Below are positions 1 through 8,400 of a DNA stretch of 52,159 nt, piece by piece. The notes beneath the pieces are model-generated. The model ran no database searches. It saw only the letters and a program-made list of their open reading frames with translations, and was not told where the DNA came from. Source of the stretch: an uncultured Pseudoxanthomonas sp. (GTDB taxonomy: Bacteria; Pseudomonadota; Gammaproteobacteria; Xanthomonadales; Xanthomonadaceae); contig CAMPIO010000019.1 of assembly GCA_946886405.1 (NCBI GenBank), positions 1-52,159 on the forward strand. Reading direction: 5' to 3'. A program made the position numbers and the translations under genes. Within the stretch, counting starts at the first letter, position 1, and each line of letters starts with the position of its first letter.

Positions 1-206
1 TCGTCGCAGCGCAGCACCATCGACGCGACCAGGCCCAGCAGCTCCTTGGTCTTCACGTCCAACACGCCTGCCTGGTAGGTCTGCGTATCCAGCGCGAAGA
101 AGCGGCGCACGACCTGGTTGGGCTCGTCGAGGATGCGCTTGTTCATCCGCTGCCGGAATTCGGTGAAGGCCTTCACCCTGTCCTGGCTGTCGTCGCCCCC
201 GCTCAT
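1..206 (-). CDS. Carboxymuconolactone decarboxylase (AhpD-like) family protein, 5' part only
   Basis: Only the N-terminal 68 residues are present; the gene runs off the left edge. The protein begins MSGGDDSQDRVKAF and continues through NKRILDEPNQVVRRFFALDTQ to KTKELLGLVASMVLRC. The segment 'L..KTKELLGLVASMVLRCDD' is the typical entry into the carboxymuconolactone decarboxylase fold, whose members are small helical proteins with a redox CxxC or a decarboxylase site. The catalytic region would lie outside the window, so enzyme type cannot be decided. The ATG at 206-204 overlaps the TGA of the upstream glutaredoxin gene (ATGA), which indicates translational coupling and a two-gene operon. A peroxiredoxin-reductase-like role beside a glutaredoxin would fit, but that is inference. 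Confidence 0.75.
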   Translation of the reverse strand, partial: MSGGDDSQDRVKAFTEFRQRMNKRILDEPNQVVRRFFALDTQTYQAGVLDVKTKELLGLVASMVLRCD

Positions 207-490
207 GCGATACCTCCGGCCAGCAGCGAGTCCAGCTTGCCGGCCCGGTGCAGCGCGATCATGTCGTCGTAGCCGCCCACGTGCACCTCGCCCACGAAGA
301 TCTGCGGCACGCTGGTGCGCTTGGCCTTGGCGATCATCTTTTCGCGCTCGGCCGGATCCAGGTCGATGCGCACTTCGGTCCAGACCTGACCCTTGCTTTT
401 CAGGAAGTTCTTGGCCGCCACGCAGTACGGGCAGATGGCGGTGCTGTACAGGGTGATTTCGGGCGCGCTGGCGCCGGGGGTGTTGCTCAA
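203..490 (-). CDS. grxC: Glutaredoxin 3 (GrxC-type dithiol glutaredoxin)
   Basis: A 95-residue thioredoxin-fold protein that reduces disulfides and glutathione mixed disulfides using glutathione. The dithiol active site CPYC is seen in 'STAICPYCVAAKNFL' near residue 20. The cis-proline and glutathione-binding segment 'TSVPQIFVGEVHVGGYDDM' matches the GrxC pattern TVPQIF..HIGG.DD. I chose a TTG start at 490-488 because GGAG lies 7 bases upstream and the protein then begins just before the first beta strand. The open frame extends further upstream, but that part is low-complexity and unlike the family. Its stop overlaps the start of the carboxymuconolactone-decarboxylase-family gene. It is divergent from the BepA-like protease; 187 bases separate them. 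Confidence 0.9.
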   Translation of the reverse strand: MSNTPGASAPEITLYSTAICPYCVAAKNFLKSKGQVWTEVRIDLDPAEREKMIAKAKRTSVPQIFVGEVHVGGYDDMIALHRAGKLDSLLAGGIA

Positions 491-677
491 GGGAGGTCTC
501 CGGAACGAAAGGGACGGGATGCGGTCCCAGCCAATATCGGGCAGGCCGCGCCGTCTTCCAGTGAACGATATGGAACAGTGCGAACCGGGGCCCGCCCGGT
601 TAACCACGTATTCACTCGCCCGGATCGACGACCGGTCATCCTGATGAAGACGCCCATTATCCGACACGGAGCCACGT

Positions 678-2318
678 TTGCGTCCCTTGCTGCTCGCCAC
701 CGTCCTGACCATGACCCTCGCGGCGCCGCTGGCGCTCTCGCAGGAAAGCCGCCTGCCCGACATCGGGTCCTCGGCGGGTGAGCTGCTGACGCCGGCGCGC
801 CAGGCGCAATACGGCGGGATGATGCTGCGGGAACTGCGCAACTACGGCTACCTGCTGGAGGACCCGCTGGTGACCGACTGGCTGCAGGGCGTCGGTGGCC
901 GGCTCGGCGCGGACAGCGACAACCCGCAGCAGTCCTACACGTTCTTCATGATGCGCGACCGGCAGATCAACGCGTTCGCCACGCTGGGCGGCTACATCGG
1001 CATGAATGCCGGCCTGGTGCTCACGGCCGACCGCGAGGACGAGGTGGCGGCGGTGCTGTCGCACGAAATCGCCCACGTCACCCAGCAGCATGTATTGCGC
1101 GGCGTAGAGCGGGCACAACGCGACCAGATCCCGATCCTGCTGGGCATGCTGGGCGCCATCGTGCTGGCGCAGGCGGCCGGCGGCAGCTCCAGCGGTGATG
1201 CCTCGCAGGCGGCCATCGCTTCCGCGATGGGCCTGATGCAGCAACGCCAGATCGACTACACCCGTTCCAACGAATCCGAAGCCGACCGCGTCGGTATCCG
1301 CACCCTGTCGCGCGCGGGCTACGACATCGACGCGATGGCCGGCTTCTTCGCCAAACTGCAGCAGGCCACCCGCGTCGCGCGCGGCAGCGGCCGCGAATCA
1401 GTCCCTGACTACCTGCAGACGCACCCCGTTACCACCACCCGCATCAGCGAAGCCCGCCAACGCGCGGACCAGCTGCGCGGCAACCAGGTGACGGCGGTGA
1501 CCAGCGTGCCGGGCGGCGAACGGGTGGAGCGCTTCGACCGCAATACGGTCACCCTCCCGGAGACCCGCAGCGACAACCCGCTGCTGCCGGTCCCGGTGAC
1601 GCTGCCCTCGCTGGCGTTCCGGCAAGGCGACACCGGCCAGTTCGACTGGGCGCGCGAACGCTTGCGCGCCCTCAGCGCCAGCACGCCATCGGCCGCCGTC
1701 CGCGAGTACGAGACCCTGCGACGCCAGGCCGGCAAACCGCTGACGGGTCCGGAGCGCTACGGCCTTGCCGTGGCCCACCTGCAAGGGGGGGACACGCGCT
1801 TGGCGCTCACGGAACTCAAGCGCCTGGCCGACGAGCATGCCGACAACCTCTGGGTGGTGCTGACGCTGGGCGAGGCGGAATCACGCACCGGCGACCGCAC
1901 GACGGCGAACCAGCGTTTCGATGCACTCATGCAGCGCTACCCGCAGAACCGCCCCGTCGCCCTGACCTACGCCAAGGTACTGAACGAGCAGGGTGGCCGT
2001 GAGGCTGGCCAGCGTGCGCAGGCCGTGCTGCGCCCCCTGATGGCGCGCGCCGGCGACGACCCCGTGTTCCAGCAGCACTTCGCCCGAGCCAACGAACTGG
2101 CGGGCGACACCGCCCGCGCCGGCGAAGCCTACGCCGAAGCCGCCTACCTGAACGGGCGGCCGGAACAGGCCTTGATCCAGCTGCAGAATCTCAAGAAGCA
2201 GGGCGACCTGGACTTCTACGCCCGTGCCCGCGTCGACGCCCGCATCGCCGTCATCACCCCCGAAGTACTGGAGCTGCGCCGGCAAGGCATCCGCGACCCG
2301 GACGTGGAACGACGCTGA
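678..2318 (+). CDS. bepA: BepA/YfgC-like periplasmic M48 metalloprotease with TPR repeats
   Basis: A 546-residue exported zinc protease, likely part of outer-membrane protein quality control (assembly or removal of stalled LptD and other barrels in E. coli BepA). A signal peptide covers about residues 1-22 (RPLLLATVLTMTLAAPLALS). The zinc motif HEIAH is at residues 129-133, and the third ligand is in 'SNESEADRVG' (Glu201), as expected for M48. The region after about residue 330 is alpha-helical and TPR-like (REYETLRRQAGKPLTGPERYGLAVAHL onward), matching BepA's C-terminal TPR domain; total length is slightly above the E. coli protein (about 487). The start is TTG at 678 with GGAG at 668-671. 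A downstream ATG would cut the signal peptide. It stands alone between grxC and phoB. Confidence 0.85.
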   Translation: MRPLLLATVLTMTLAAPLALSQESRLPDIGSSAGELLTPARQAQYGGMMLRELRNYGYLLEDPLVTDWLQGVGGRLGADSDNPQQSYTFFMMRDRQINAFATLGGYIGMNAGLVLTADREDEVAAVLSHEIAHVTQQHVLRGVERAQRDQIPILLGMLGAIVLAQAAGGSSSGDASQAAIASAMGLMQQRQIDYTRSNESEADRVGIRTLSRAGYDIDAMAGFFAKLQQATRVARGSGRESVPDYLQTHPVTTTRISEARQRADQLRGNQVTAVTSVPGGERVERFDRNTVTLPETRSDNPLLPVPVTLPSLAFRQGDTGQFDWARERLRALSASTPSAAVREYETLRRQAGKPLTGPERYGLAVAHLQGGDTRLALTELKRLADEHADNLWVVLTLGEAESRTGDRTTANQRFDALMQRYPQNRPVALTYAKVLNEQGGREAGQRAQAVLRPLMARAGDDPVFQQHFARANELAGDTARAGEAYAEAAYLNGRPEQALIQLQNLKKQGDLDFYARARVDARIAVITPEVLELRRQGIRDPDVERR

Positions 2319-2354
2319 CCGGTGCCCGGAGCGCCGCCATGACAGTCCGGCGGC

Positions 2355-2383
2355 ATGTCATGTAAACGTCACAAAATTGTCGT
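2355..2383 (+). promoter_or_regulatory. Pho-box-like element upstream of phoB
   Basis: Three 7-base units recur every 11 bases: ATGTCAT at 2355, ACGTCAC at 2366 and TTGTCGT at 2377, separated by 4-base spacers (GTAA, AAAA). The known Pho box is two CTGTCAT-like repeats with an 11-base period. The first two units fit well; the third overlaps the likely core promoter and may be chance. A TACTGG at 2385-2390 is a possible -10, 12 bases after the second unit, followed by the phoB GTG at 2420. This fits PhoB autoregulation. Confidence 0.65.
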
Positions 2384-2419
2384 CTACTGGCACCGCCCTC
2401 CCCCGCACCCGGATCCTGC

Positions 2420-3109
2420 GTGCAGAAGCACATCCTGATCGTCGACGACGAGCCTGCCATTCGCGACATGGTGGCGTTCGCCCTGCGCAAGGGCGACTAC
2501 GAACCGATCCATGCCGGCGACGCCCGCGAAGCCCAGAACGCCATTGCCGACCGCGTACCGGACCTGATCCTCCTGGACTGGATGCTGCCCGGCACCAGCG
2601 GGCTTGAGCTGGCCCGCCGCTGGCGCAAGGACGCCATGACGCGCGACGTGCCGATCATCATGCTCACCGCCCGCGGTGAGGAGAACGACCGGGTCGGCGG
2701 GCTGGAGGCCGGTGTCGACGACTACGTGGTCAAACCCTTCTCCGCACGTGAACTGCTCGCCCGCATCCGCGCCGTCATGCGCCGCTCGCGCGACGACGAC
2801 GAGGACGGCAGTGTCGCGGTGGGCAACCTGCGCATCGACGGCGCCGCCCATCGCGTGTTCGCCGGCGACACCCCGGTCGCCATCGGCCCCACCGAGTACC
2901 GACTGCTGCATTTCTTCATGACCCACCCCGAGCGCGTGTACTCGCGTACCCAGCTGCTCGACCATGTCTGGGGCGGCAGTGTGTATGTGGAAGAGCGCAC
3001 GGTCGACGTGCATATCCGCCGCCTGCGCAAGACGCTCGAACCGCATAGCCTGGAGAACATGGTGCAGACCGTCCGCGGTTCGGGATACCGCTTTTCTGCC
3101 GCCATGTGA
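2420..3109 (+). CDS. phoB: Phosphate regulon response regulator PhoB
   Basis: A 229-residue OmpR-family regulator. The receiver domain (about 1-120) has the acidic pair at 9-10 (IVDDEPAIRD), phospho-acceptor Asp53 (LILLDWMLPGTSG) and the conserved lysine in 'DDYVVKPFSAREL'. The C-terminal winged helix (about 130-229) ends 'VYVEERTVDVHIRRLRKTL...VQTVRGSGYRFS', the classic PhoB recognition region. It activates Pho-box promoters when phosphate is scarce. Translation starts at GTG 2420. A Pho-box-like element lies directly upstream. The phoR partner follows after 219 bases rather than the usual few; that gap holds a repeat (3159-3268) and a separate promoter-like box for phoR. Confidence 0.95.
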   Translation: MQKHILIVDDEPAIRDMVAFALRKGDYEPIHAGDAREAQNAIADRVPDLILLDWMLPGTSGLELARRWRKDAMTRDVPIIMLTARGEENDRVGGLEAGVDDYVVKPFSARELLARIRAVMRRSRDDDEDGSVAVGNLRIDGAAHRVFAGDTPVAIGPTEYRLLHFFMTHPERVYSRTQLLDHVWGGSVYVEERTVDVHIRRLRKTLEPHSLENMVQTVRGSGYRFSAAM

Positions 3110-3158
3110 GGTCGTCGCGAGACTCGGGAGTCGGCGGAAGCGCATGTTGCCGCTGCCC

Positions 3159-3268
3159 GTCTTCCCGGCGCACGCCGGGATCCCTCTTGATCTCGAGTTG
3201 CTTGCCTGGAGCGGAAGCAAAGACAAATACAGCATCAACCCGGATCCCGACGTACGCCGGGATGACGC
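3159..3268. repeat. Palindromic repeat pair (CCGGCGTACGCCGG type) between phoB and phoR
   Basis: Two palindromic arms, a left one with CCCGGCGCACGCCGGGATCC and a right one with GGATCCCGACGTACGCCGGGATGAC-like sequence, face each other across about 60 bases. The arrangement can fold into a long hairpin. A related pair sits at 47244-47363. It lies in the phoB-phoR spacer and may act as a partial terminator. Confidence 0.75.
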
Positions 3269-3316
3269 CATGAAGCGCCCCGTCCCGCCGATCCCCTGCT
3301 GTCATACACATCTGCC

Positions 3317-3322
3317 TACAAT
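3317..3322 (+). promoter_or_regulatory. -10 box of a probable leaderless phoR promoter
   Basis: TACAAT lies exactly 6 bases before the phoR ATG (3329), so the predicted transcription start is the A of the ATG. No Shine-Dalgarno sequence precedes the ATG. This implies that phoR-ppk1 has its own promoter independent of phoB. Confidence 0.5.
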
Positions 3323-3328
3323 CGGCCC

Positions 3329-4669
3329 ATGCCCCACGACATCCGTACCGCCTGGTTCAAGACGCTCGGCCAGCTGGCACTGATCCTGGCGCTGGCGGTG
3401 GTGGTCGGCCTGCTGCTGGGACAGGTCTGGCCCATCGTCACGGTGGCGGCACTCGGGGTCGTTGCCTGGCATTACTGGCGGCTGCGCAAAGTACTGCTGC
3501 GCCTGACCGCACGCCAGCGGATGGAACCCGCGCAGGGCAAGGGCGTATGGAACGAACTCGACCGCCTGCTGTTCCGGGGCCAGGCCGAGATGCGCACGCG
3601 CAAGCGCCGCCTGCTCGACATGCTGCGCGCCTACCGCGCCGCCGCCGCCGCGCTGCCCGATGCCGTGGTCGTCGTGGAACGCAACAGCCAACGCGTGCAG
3701 TGGTTCAACAAGGCCGCCACCAGCCTGCTGGGGCTGCAATACCCGATCGACATCGGCGCGCCGGTCGGCGACCGCCTGCAGCCGTTGCCCATGTCGCATT
3801 GGCTGGCCGCGGGCCGCAATGCCGAACCGATGCTCGATGCCGCCTCGCCGGTCGACCCGAACCTGAGGCTCAACCTGCGCTTGATCCCCTACTCCGACGA
3901 ATACTGGCTGCTGGTGGCGCGCGACGTCAGCAAGATGCTGCGGCTGGAGCAGATGCGGCGCGACTTCGTCGCCAACGTCTCGCACGAACTGCGCACGCCG
4001 CTGACCGTCGTGCACGGCTACCTGGACATGCTGGAGCCGACCGAGTATCCGGACTGGGCACCGATGCTGGCCGAAATGCAGAAGCAGTCGCAGCGCATGA
4101 CGCAACTGGTGGAAGACCTGCTGACGCTGTCCCGCCTGGAAGCACAGGACAGCCTGCCCGACGAGAACGTGGCGATGGCGCCCATGCTGGCCACGCTCCG
4201 TCGCGAAGCGGAAGCGCTGAGCCAGCGCCGCCACACGATCGTGATCCAGGACGATGCCAACCTGGACCTGTCCGGCTCCAACAAGGAACTGCACAGCGCT
4301 TTTTCCAATCTGGTCAGCAATGCGGTGCGCTATACGCCGGTGGGCGGCACCATCACGGTGCGCTTCGCGCGCGAGGGCGACGGCGCCGTGCTCAGCGTGC
4401 GTGATACCGGCTACGGCATCCCGACCTCGCACCTGCCGCGCATCACCGAGCGCTTCTATCGCGTATCCACCAGCCGCTCACGCGAGAGCGGCGGCACCGG
4501 CCTGGGACTGTCGATCGTCAAGCACGTGCTGAACCTGCACCAGGCCCGCCTCGACATCGAGAGCGAGGTCGGCCAGGGCAGTCTGTTCTCCATCCATTTC
4601 GGCGCCGAACGTGTCGAGCCGCGTCTCGACGCTCCCCGCCCCCTTACCACGGACAGCCAGACCGCATGA
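3329..4669 (+). CDS. phoR: Phosphate regulon sensor histidine kinase PhoR
   Basis: A 446-residue membrane kinase that phosphorylates PhoB. Two membrane segments occupy about residues 12-50 (LALILALAVVVGLLLGQ..., VTVAALGVVAWHYW). A charged linker leads to a PAS domain at about 100-195 (YRAAAAALPDAVVVVERNSQRVQWFNKAA). The dimerisation/phospho-acceptor motif VSHELRTPL has His219. The ATPase domain shows the N box (NLVSNAVRYTP), DTGYGIP, and a glycine-rich GGTGLGLSIV. This is the standard PhoR layout with almost no periplasmic domain. Its TGA overlaps the ppk1 ATG (ATGA), so kinase and polyphosphate synthesis are coupled. Confidence 0.95.
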   Translation: MPHDIRTAWFKTLGQLALILALAVVVGLLLGQVWPIVTVAALGVVAWHYWRLRKVLLRLTARQRMEPAQGKGVWNELDRLLFRGQAEMRTRKRRLLDMLRAYRAAAAALPDAVVVVERNSQRVQWFNKAATSLLGLQYPIDIGAPVGDRLQPLPMSHWLAAGRNAEPMLDAASPVDPNLRLNLRLIPYSDEYWLLVARDVSKMLRLEQMRRDFVANVSHELRTPLTVVHGYLDMLEPTEYPDWAPMLAEMQKQSQRMTQLVEDLLTLSRLEAQDSLPDENVAMAPMLATLRREAEALSQRRHTIVIQDDANLDLSGSNKELHSAFSNLVSNAVRYTPVGGTITVRFAREGDGAVLSVRDTGYGIPTSHLPRITERFYRVSTSRSRESGGTGLGLSIVKHVLNLHQARLDIESEVGQGSLFSIHFGAERVEPRLDAPRPLTTDSQTA

Positions 4670-6753
4670 ACGCCGCACTGGACACGACGCCCGCCCCCGC
4701 CACCGGCGAAGACGCACTGCGCGACCCGGCGCTCTACCTCAACCGCGAACTGTCCCAGCTGGACTTCAACTTCCGCGTGCTGGCGCAGGCGCAGGATCCA
4801 TCGGTGCCGTTGCTGGAGCGGCTGCGCTTCCTGTGCATCTCCTGCACCAACCTGGACGAATTCTTCGAGATCCGCGCCGCTACCGTGCGCCATGCGCTTG
4901 ATTTCGGCCTGCCGCCGGGTGCGGACGGCATGAGCCCGGCGACCGTGCTCAACAAGATCCACGACCGCGCCGCCGACCTGGTCGACGCGCAATACAAGTG
5001 CTGGAACGATGTGCTCCGCCCCGGCCTGGCCGAGGCTGGCGTGCGCGTGTTCGGTCGCGACAGCTGGAATGCGCGGCAGACACGCTGGCTGCGCGCGTAT
5101 TTCCGCAACGAGATCATGCCGGTGCGGTCGCCATTGGGCCTCGACCCGGCGCATCCGTTCCCGAAGATCCTCAACAAGTCGCTCAATATCGTGGTAGTGC
5201 TGAAGGGCAAGGACGCGTTCGGTCGCGCCGGCCACCTCGCCATCGTGCGCGCACCGCGCTCGCTGCCGCGCATCATCCACCTGCCGCAGCGGGTGTCCGG
5301 CGGCGAGAACGACTTCGTCCTACTGTCGTCGGTACTGTCGGTCTTCGTGGACGAGCTCTTCCCCGGCATGGAAGTGAAGGGCTCCTACCAGTTCCGCGTG
5401 ACCCGCAATTCCGAAGTGGTCGTGGACGAGGAGGAAGTGGAGAACCTGGCGCTGGCGTTGCGCGATGAGCTGGTCGGCCGTGGCTACCGGCCGGCGGTCC
5501 GCCTCGAGATCGCGCACGATTGCCCCAAACCCATCGTGCGCCAACTGCTGCAGAACTTCGCGTTGCCGGACAACGCGGTGTATCCCATCAACGGCCCGGT
5601 CAACCTCAACCGGGTGATCCAGGTTTACGACCTGGTGCAGCGTCCGGAGCTGAAATACCCCGCCTTCACCCCCCGCACGTTGCGCGACAGCGATGCGATC
5701 TTCGAGAAGGTCGCCGACGGCGACGTGCTGCTGCACCACCCCTTCGATTCGTTCGCCGCCGTGCTGGAAGTCGTCAAGCAGGCCGCGGTCGATCCCGACG
5801 TGCTGGCCATCAAGCAGACGCTGTACCGCACCGGCAAGGACTCGGCGCTGGTCGAGGCCCTGGTGCAGGCCGCGCGCAACGGCAAGGACGTCACCGTGGT
5901 GGTGGAACTGCGCGCGCGCTTCGATGAAGACGCCAACCTGGGCGTGGCCGACAAACTGCAGGAAGCCGGCGCCCAGGTGGTGTACGGCGTGGTGGGCTAC
6001 AAGACCCACGCCAAGATGCTGCTGATCGTGCGCCGCGAAGGCCGCAAGCTGCGCCGCTACGTGCACCTGGGCACGGGCAACTACCACAGCGGCACGGCAA
6101 GGGCCTACACCGACATCGGCCTGCTGACGTCAGACCCGGACATCGGCAGCGACGTGCACCTGCTGTTCCAGCAATTGTCCGGCCTGGCACCCACCACCAA
6201 GCTCAAGCGCCTGCTGCAATCGCCCTTCACGCTGCACCCGGGCCTGATCAAGAAGATCGAGCGCGAAGCGAAGTTGGCCAGGGCCGGCAAGCCGGCGCGC
6301 ATCATCGCCAAGATCAACGCGATCAACGAACCGCGCATCATCCGTGCGCTGTACGCCGCGTCGCAGGCGGGCGTGCGGATCGACCTGATCGTGCGCGGCG
6401 CCTGCGCATTGCGCCCGGGGGTGCCGGGAATCTCGGACAACATCCGCGTGCGTTCGATCGTCGGCCGCTTCCTGGAGCACAGCCGCATCTACTGGTTCGG
6501 CAACGACGGTTCGCCGGAACTGTATTGCGCGAGCGCGGACTGGCTGGAACGCAACCTGCTGCACCGCGTGGAGACCTGCTTCCCGATCCTCGACAGGGAA
6601 CTGGCAGCACGCGTGTTCAAGGACGGCCTGCAGAACTACCTCGACGACAACTGCAATGCCTGGGAACTGCAAGCCGACGGAAGCTACATCAAGCTGACGC
6701 CGGGCGACGACACGCCGCACTCGGCGCAGGGCATCTTGCTGGCGAAGGTGTGA
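4666..6753 (+). CDS. ppk1: Polyphosphate kinase 1
   Basis: A 695-residue enzyme that reversibly transfers the terminal phosphate of ATP to polyphosphate at the membrane. Order of domains: N-terminal helical domain (YLNRELSQLDFNFRVLAQAQD, LRFLCISCTNLDEFFEIRAATV), middle domain, and two phospholipase-D-like catalytic domains. His448 in 'YKTHAKMLL' corresponds to the phosphorylated histidine (E. coli His435), and His605 in 'LEHSRIYWF' to the second essential histidine (His592). 'IKQTLYRTGKDS' and the arginine-rich RRYVHLGTGNYH segment are also present. Length matches the family (about 690). It is co-translated with phoR and precedes ppx by 83 bases, joining synthesis and breakdown of polyphosphate to the Pho signalling pair. 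Confidence 0.97.
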   Translation: MNAALDTTPAPATGEDALRDPALYLNRELSQLDFNFRVLAQAQDPSVPLLERLRFLCISCTNLDEFFEIRAATVRHALDFGLPPGADGMSPATVLNKIHDRAADLVDAQYKCWNDVLRPGLAEAGVRVFGRDSWNARQTRWLRAYFRNEIMPVRSPLGLDPAHPFPKILNKSLNIVVVLKGKDAFGRAGHLAIVRAPRSLPRIIHLPQRVSGGENDFVLLSSVLSVFVDELFPGMEVKGSYQFRVTRNSEVVVDEEEVENLALALRDELVGRGYRPAVRLEIAHDCPKPIVRQLLQNFALPDNAVYPINGPVNLNRVIQVYDLVQRPELKYPAFTPRTLRDSDAIFEKVADGDVLLHHPFDSFAAVLEVVKQAAVDPDVLAIKQTLYRTGKDSALVEALVQAARNGKDVTVVVELRARFDEDANLGVADKLQEAGAQVVYGVVGYKTHAKMLLIVRREGRKLRRYVHLGTGNYHSGTARAYTDIGLLTSDPDIGSDVHLLFQQLSGLAPTTKLKRLLQSPFTLHPGLIKKIEREAKLARAGKPARIIAKINAINEPRIIRALYAASQAGVRIDLIVRGACALRPGVPGISDNIRVRSIVGRFLEHSRIYWFGNDGSPELYCASADWLERNLLHRVETCFPILDRELAARVFKDGLQNYLDDNCNAWELQADGSYIKLTPGDDTPHSAQGILLAKV

Positions 6754-6824
6754 TGCGACCCATGGACGCATCCCACCATGAAGCGCCGTGTCATCGCGTT
6801 GACGCATTACGCGCCGCCATTGGC

Positions 6825-6830
6825 TAAACT
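6825..6830 (+). promoter_or_regulatory. -10 box of a probable leaderless ppx promoter
   Basis: TAAACT ends 6 bases before the ATG at 6837, so transcription should begin at or next to the start codon. A TTGACG at 6799-6804 is 20 bases upstream, longer than the ideal spacing. No Shine-Dalgarno sequence is seen. A TGTCAT half-site at 6789-6794 resembles one arm of a Pho box, but the second arm is poor. Confidence 0.5.
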
Positions 6831-6836
6831 GGCGAC

Positions 6837-8366
6837 ATGGCGCCCCTGACTTCCCCCACTTCCCCGCCGCTCCAGGACGGGGACATGCTGGCCGCGATCG
6901 ATCTGGGCTCCAACAGCTTCCACATGGTGGTCGCACGCTCGTTGCTCGGTCAGCTGCGTGTGGTCGACCGCCTGCGCGAAACCGTGCGCATGGCCGATGG
7001 CCTGGATGGCAAGGGCGGCCTGTCTGCCGCCGCACGCCAGCGCGCACTCGATTGCCTGTCGCGCTTCGGTCAGCGCATCCGCGACATTCCGGCCGCCCGC
7101 GTGCGTGCGCTCGCCACCAACACCGTGCGGCAGCTGCGCGATCCGCAGGACTTCCTGGCGGCGGCGGAAGCCGCGCTCGGCAAACCCATCGAAGTGGTTT
7201 CCGGCCGCGAGGAAGCGCGCCTGATCTATCTCGGCGTGGCGCATTCCCAGCCGCCGAAATCGAACCAGCGCCGTCTGGTCATCGACATCGGCGGCGGCTC
7301 GACGGAATTCATCATCGGCCGCGGCTTCGAGACGCTGGAACGCGAAAGCCTGCAGGCGGGCTGCATCGCCAGCACGCGCCGCTTCTTCCCGGGCGGCAAG
7401 CTGTCGCGCAAGCGCTGGAAGGAAGCCCTCACCGAAATCGGTGCCGAATTCCAGCAGTTCGCCGGCCTGTACCGCAACCTCGGCTGGCAGGAAGCCATCG
7501 GCTCGTCCGGCACCAACAAGGCCATCGGCGAGATCTGCGCGGCGATGAAGCTGACCAAGGGCGCGGTGACCGCCGAAGCGCTGCCACAGGTCCGGGAAAG
7601 ACTGTTGCAGGCCGACCGCATCGAGGACATCGACCTGCCCGGTCTGTCCAGCGACCGCCGCCCCATCATCGCCGGCGGCGTGCTGGTGCTGGAGGCCGCC
7701 TTCGAAGCATTGGGCCTGCAGCGCCTGATGGTCAGCAAGGCCGCCATGCGCGAAGGCATCCTGTTCGACATGCTGGGCCGCGGCAGCGACAACGATCCGC
7801 GAGACCTGTCCACCGCGGCGCTGATGCAGCGCTACGGCATCGACGAATTCCAGGCGGCTCGCGTGGAAGCCACCGCGATGCGGTTGTTCGAACAGGTCGA
7901 GGAGAGCTGGGGCCTGGACGACGACGACGCACGCATGCTCGGCTGGTCCGCGCGCCTGCACGAGATCGGCCTGGCCATTGCGCACAGCCAGTACCACGTG
8001 CATGGCGCTTACCTGCTGGAACATTCCGACATCGAAGGTTTTTCCCGCCAGGAGCAACAGGTGCTCTCGGCGCTGGTACGCACGCATCGCCGCGGCGTGC
8101 CCAAGACCGCGTTCGATGCCCTGCCCGACCGCCTGCTGCTGAGCGCCAAGCGCAAGGCCGCCCTGCTGCGGCTCGCCGTGCTGCTGCACCGCTCGCACGA
8201 CAACGAAGCCATCCCGCGCCTGGACCTGACCGCCGCCGGCGACCGCCTGGACCTGGTGGTGAGCAAGAAATGGATCGACGCACGCCCGCTGCTGCGCTCG
8301 GATCTCGTCGGCGAGCCTGAAGACATGCAGGGCCTGGGCGTAGCGTTCAAACCGTTCGTGGCATGA
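6837..8366 (+). CDS. ppx: Exopolyphosphatase (Ppx/GppA family)
   Basis: A 509-residue Ppx/GppA enzyme that removes terminal phosphate from polyphosphate (possibly also from pppGpp). The sugar-kinase-like fold shows 'LAAIDLGSNSFHMVVAR' (phosphate-1 loop), the catalytic-glutamate region 'VVSGREEARLIYLGV', and the glycine-rich loop 'VIDIGGGSTEFIIG'. The C-terminal HD-like helical half (about 320-509) includes 'ARLHEIGLAIAHSQYHVHGAYLLEHSD', which marks the longer Ppx type rather than a bare GppA. The ATG at 6837 is preferred because of the promoter geometry; an internal Met 15 residues on, just before the first motif, is an alternative. Same strand as ppk1 but probably a separate transcript. Confidence 0.93.
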   Translation: MAPLTSPTSPPLQDGDMLAAIDLGSNSFHMVVARSLLGQLRVVDRLRETVRMADGLDGKGGLSAAARQRALDCLSRFGQRIRDIPAARVRALATNTVRQLRDPQDFLAAAEAALGKPIEVVSGREEARLIYLGVAHSQPPKSNQRRLVIDIGGGSTEFIIGRGFETLERESLQAGCIASTRRFFPGGKLSRKRWKEALTEIGAEFQQFAGLYRNLGWQEAIGSSGTNKAIGEICAAMKLTKGAVTAEALPQVRERLLQADRIEDIDLPGLSSDRRPIIAGGVLVLEAAFEALGLQRLMVSKAAMREGILFDMLGRGSDNDPRDLSTAALMQRYGIDEFQAARVEATAMRLFEQVEESWGLDDDDARMLGWSARLHEIGLAIAHSQYHVHGAYLLEHSDIEGFSRQEQQVLSALVRTHRRGVPKTAFDALPDRLLLSAKRKAALLRLAVLLHRSHDNEAIPRLDLTAAGDRLDLVVSKKWIDARPLLRSDLVGEPEDMQGLGVAFKPFVA

Positions 8367-8400
8367 AGCAAGGCACACGCCGTCCATTGTGACTTGAAGG

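Noticed and set aside
203..841. Extended glutaredoxin of 212 residues
   Set aside because: The N-terminal part overlaps the divergent protease gene and resembles no domain; a TTG with Shine-Dalgarno gives the normal 95-residue protein.
6788..6805. Pho box before ppx
   Set aside because: One TGTCAT half-site is good, but the second unit (TTGACGC) matches only about 4 of 7 positions.
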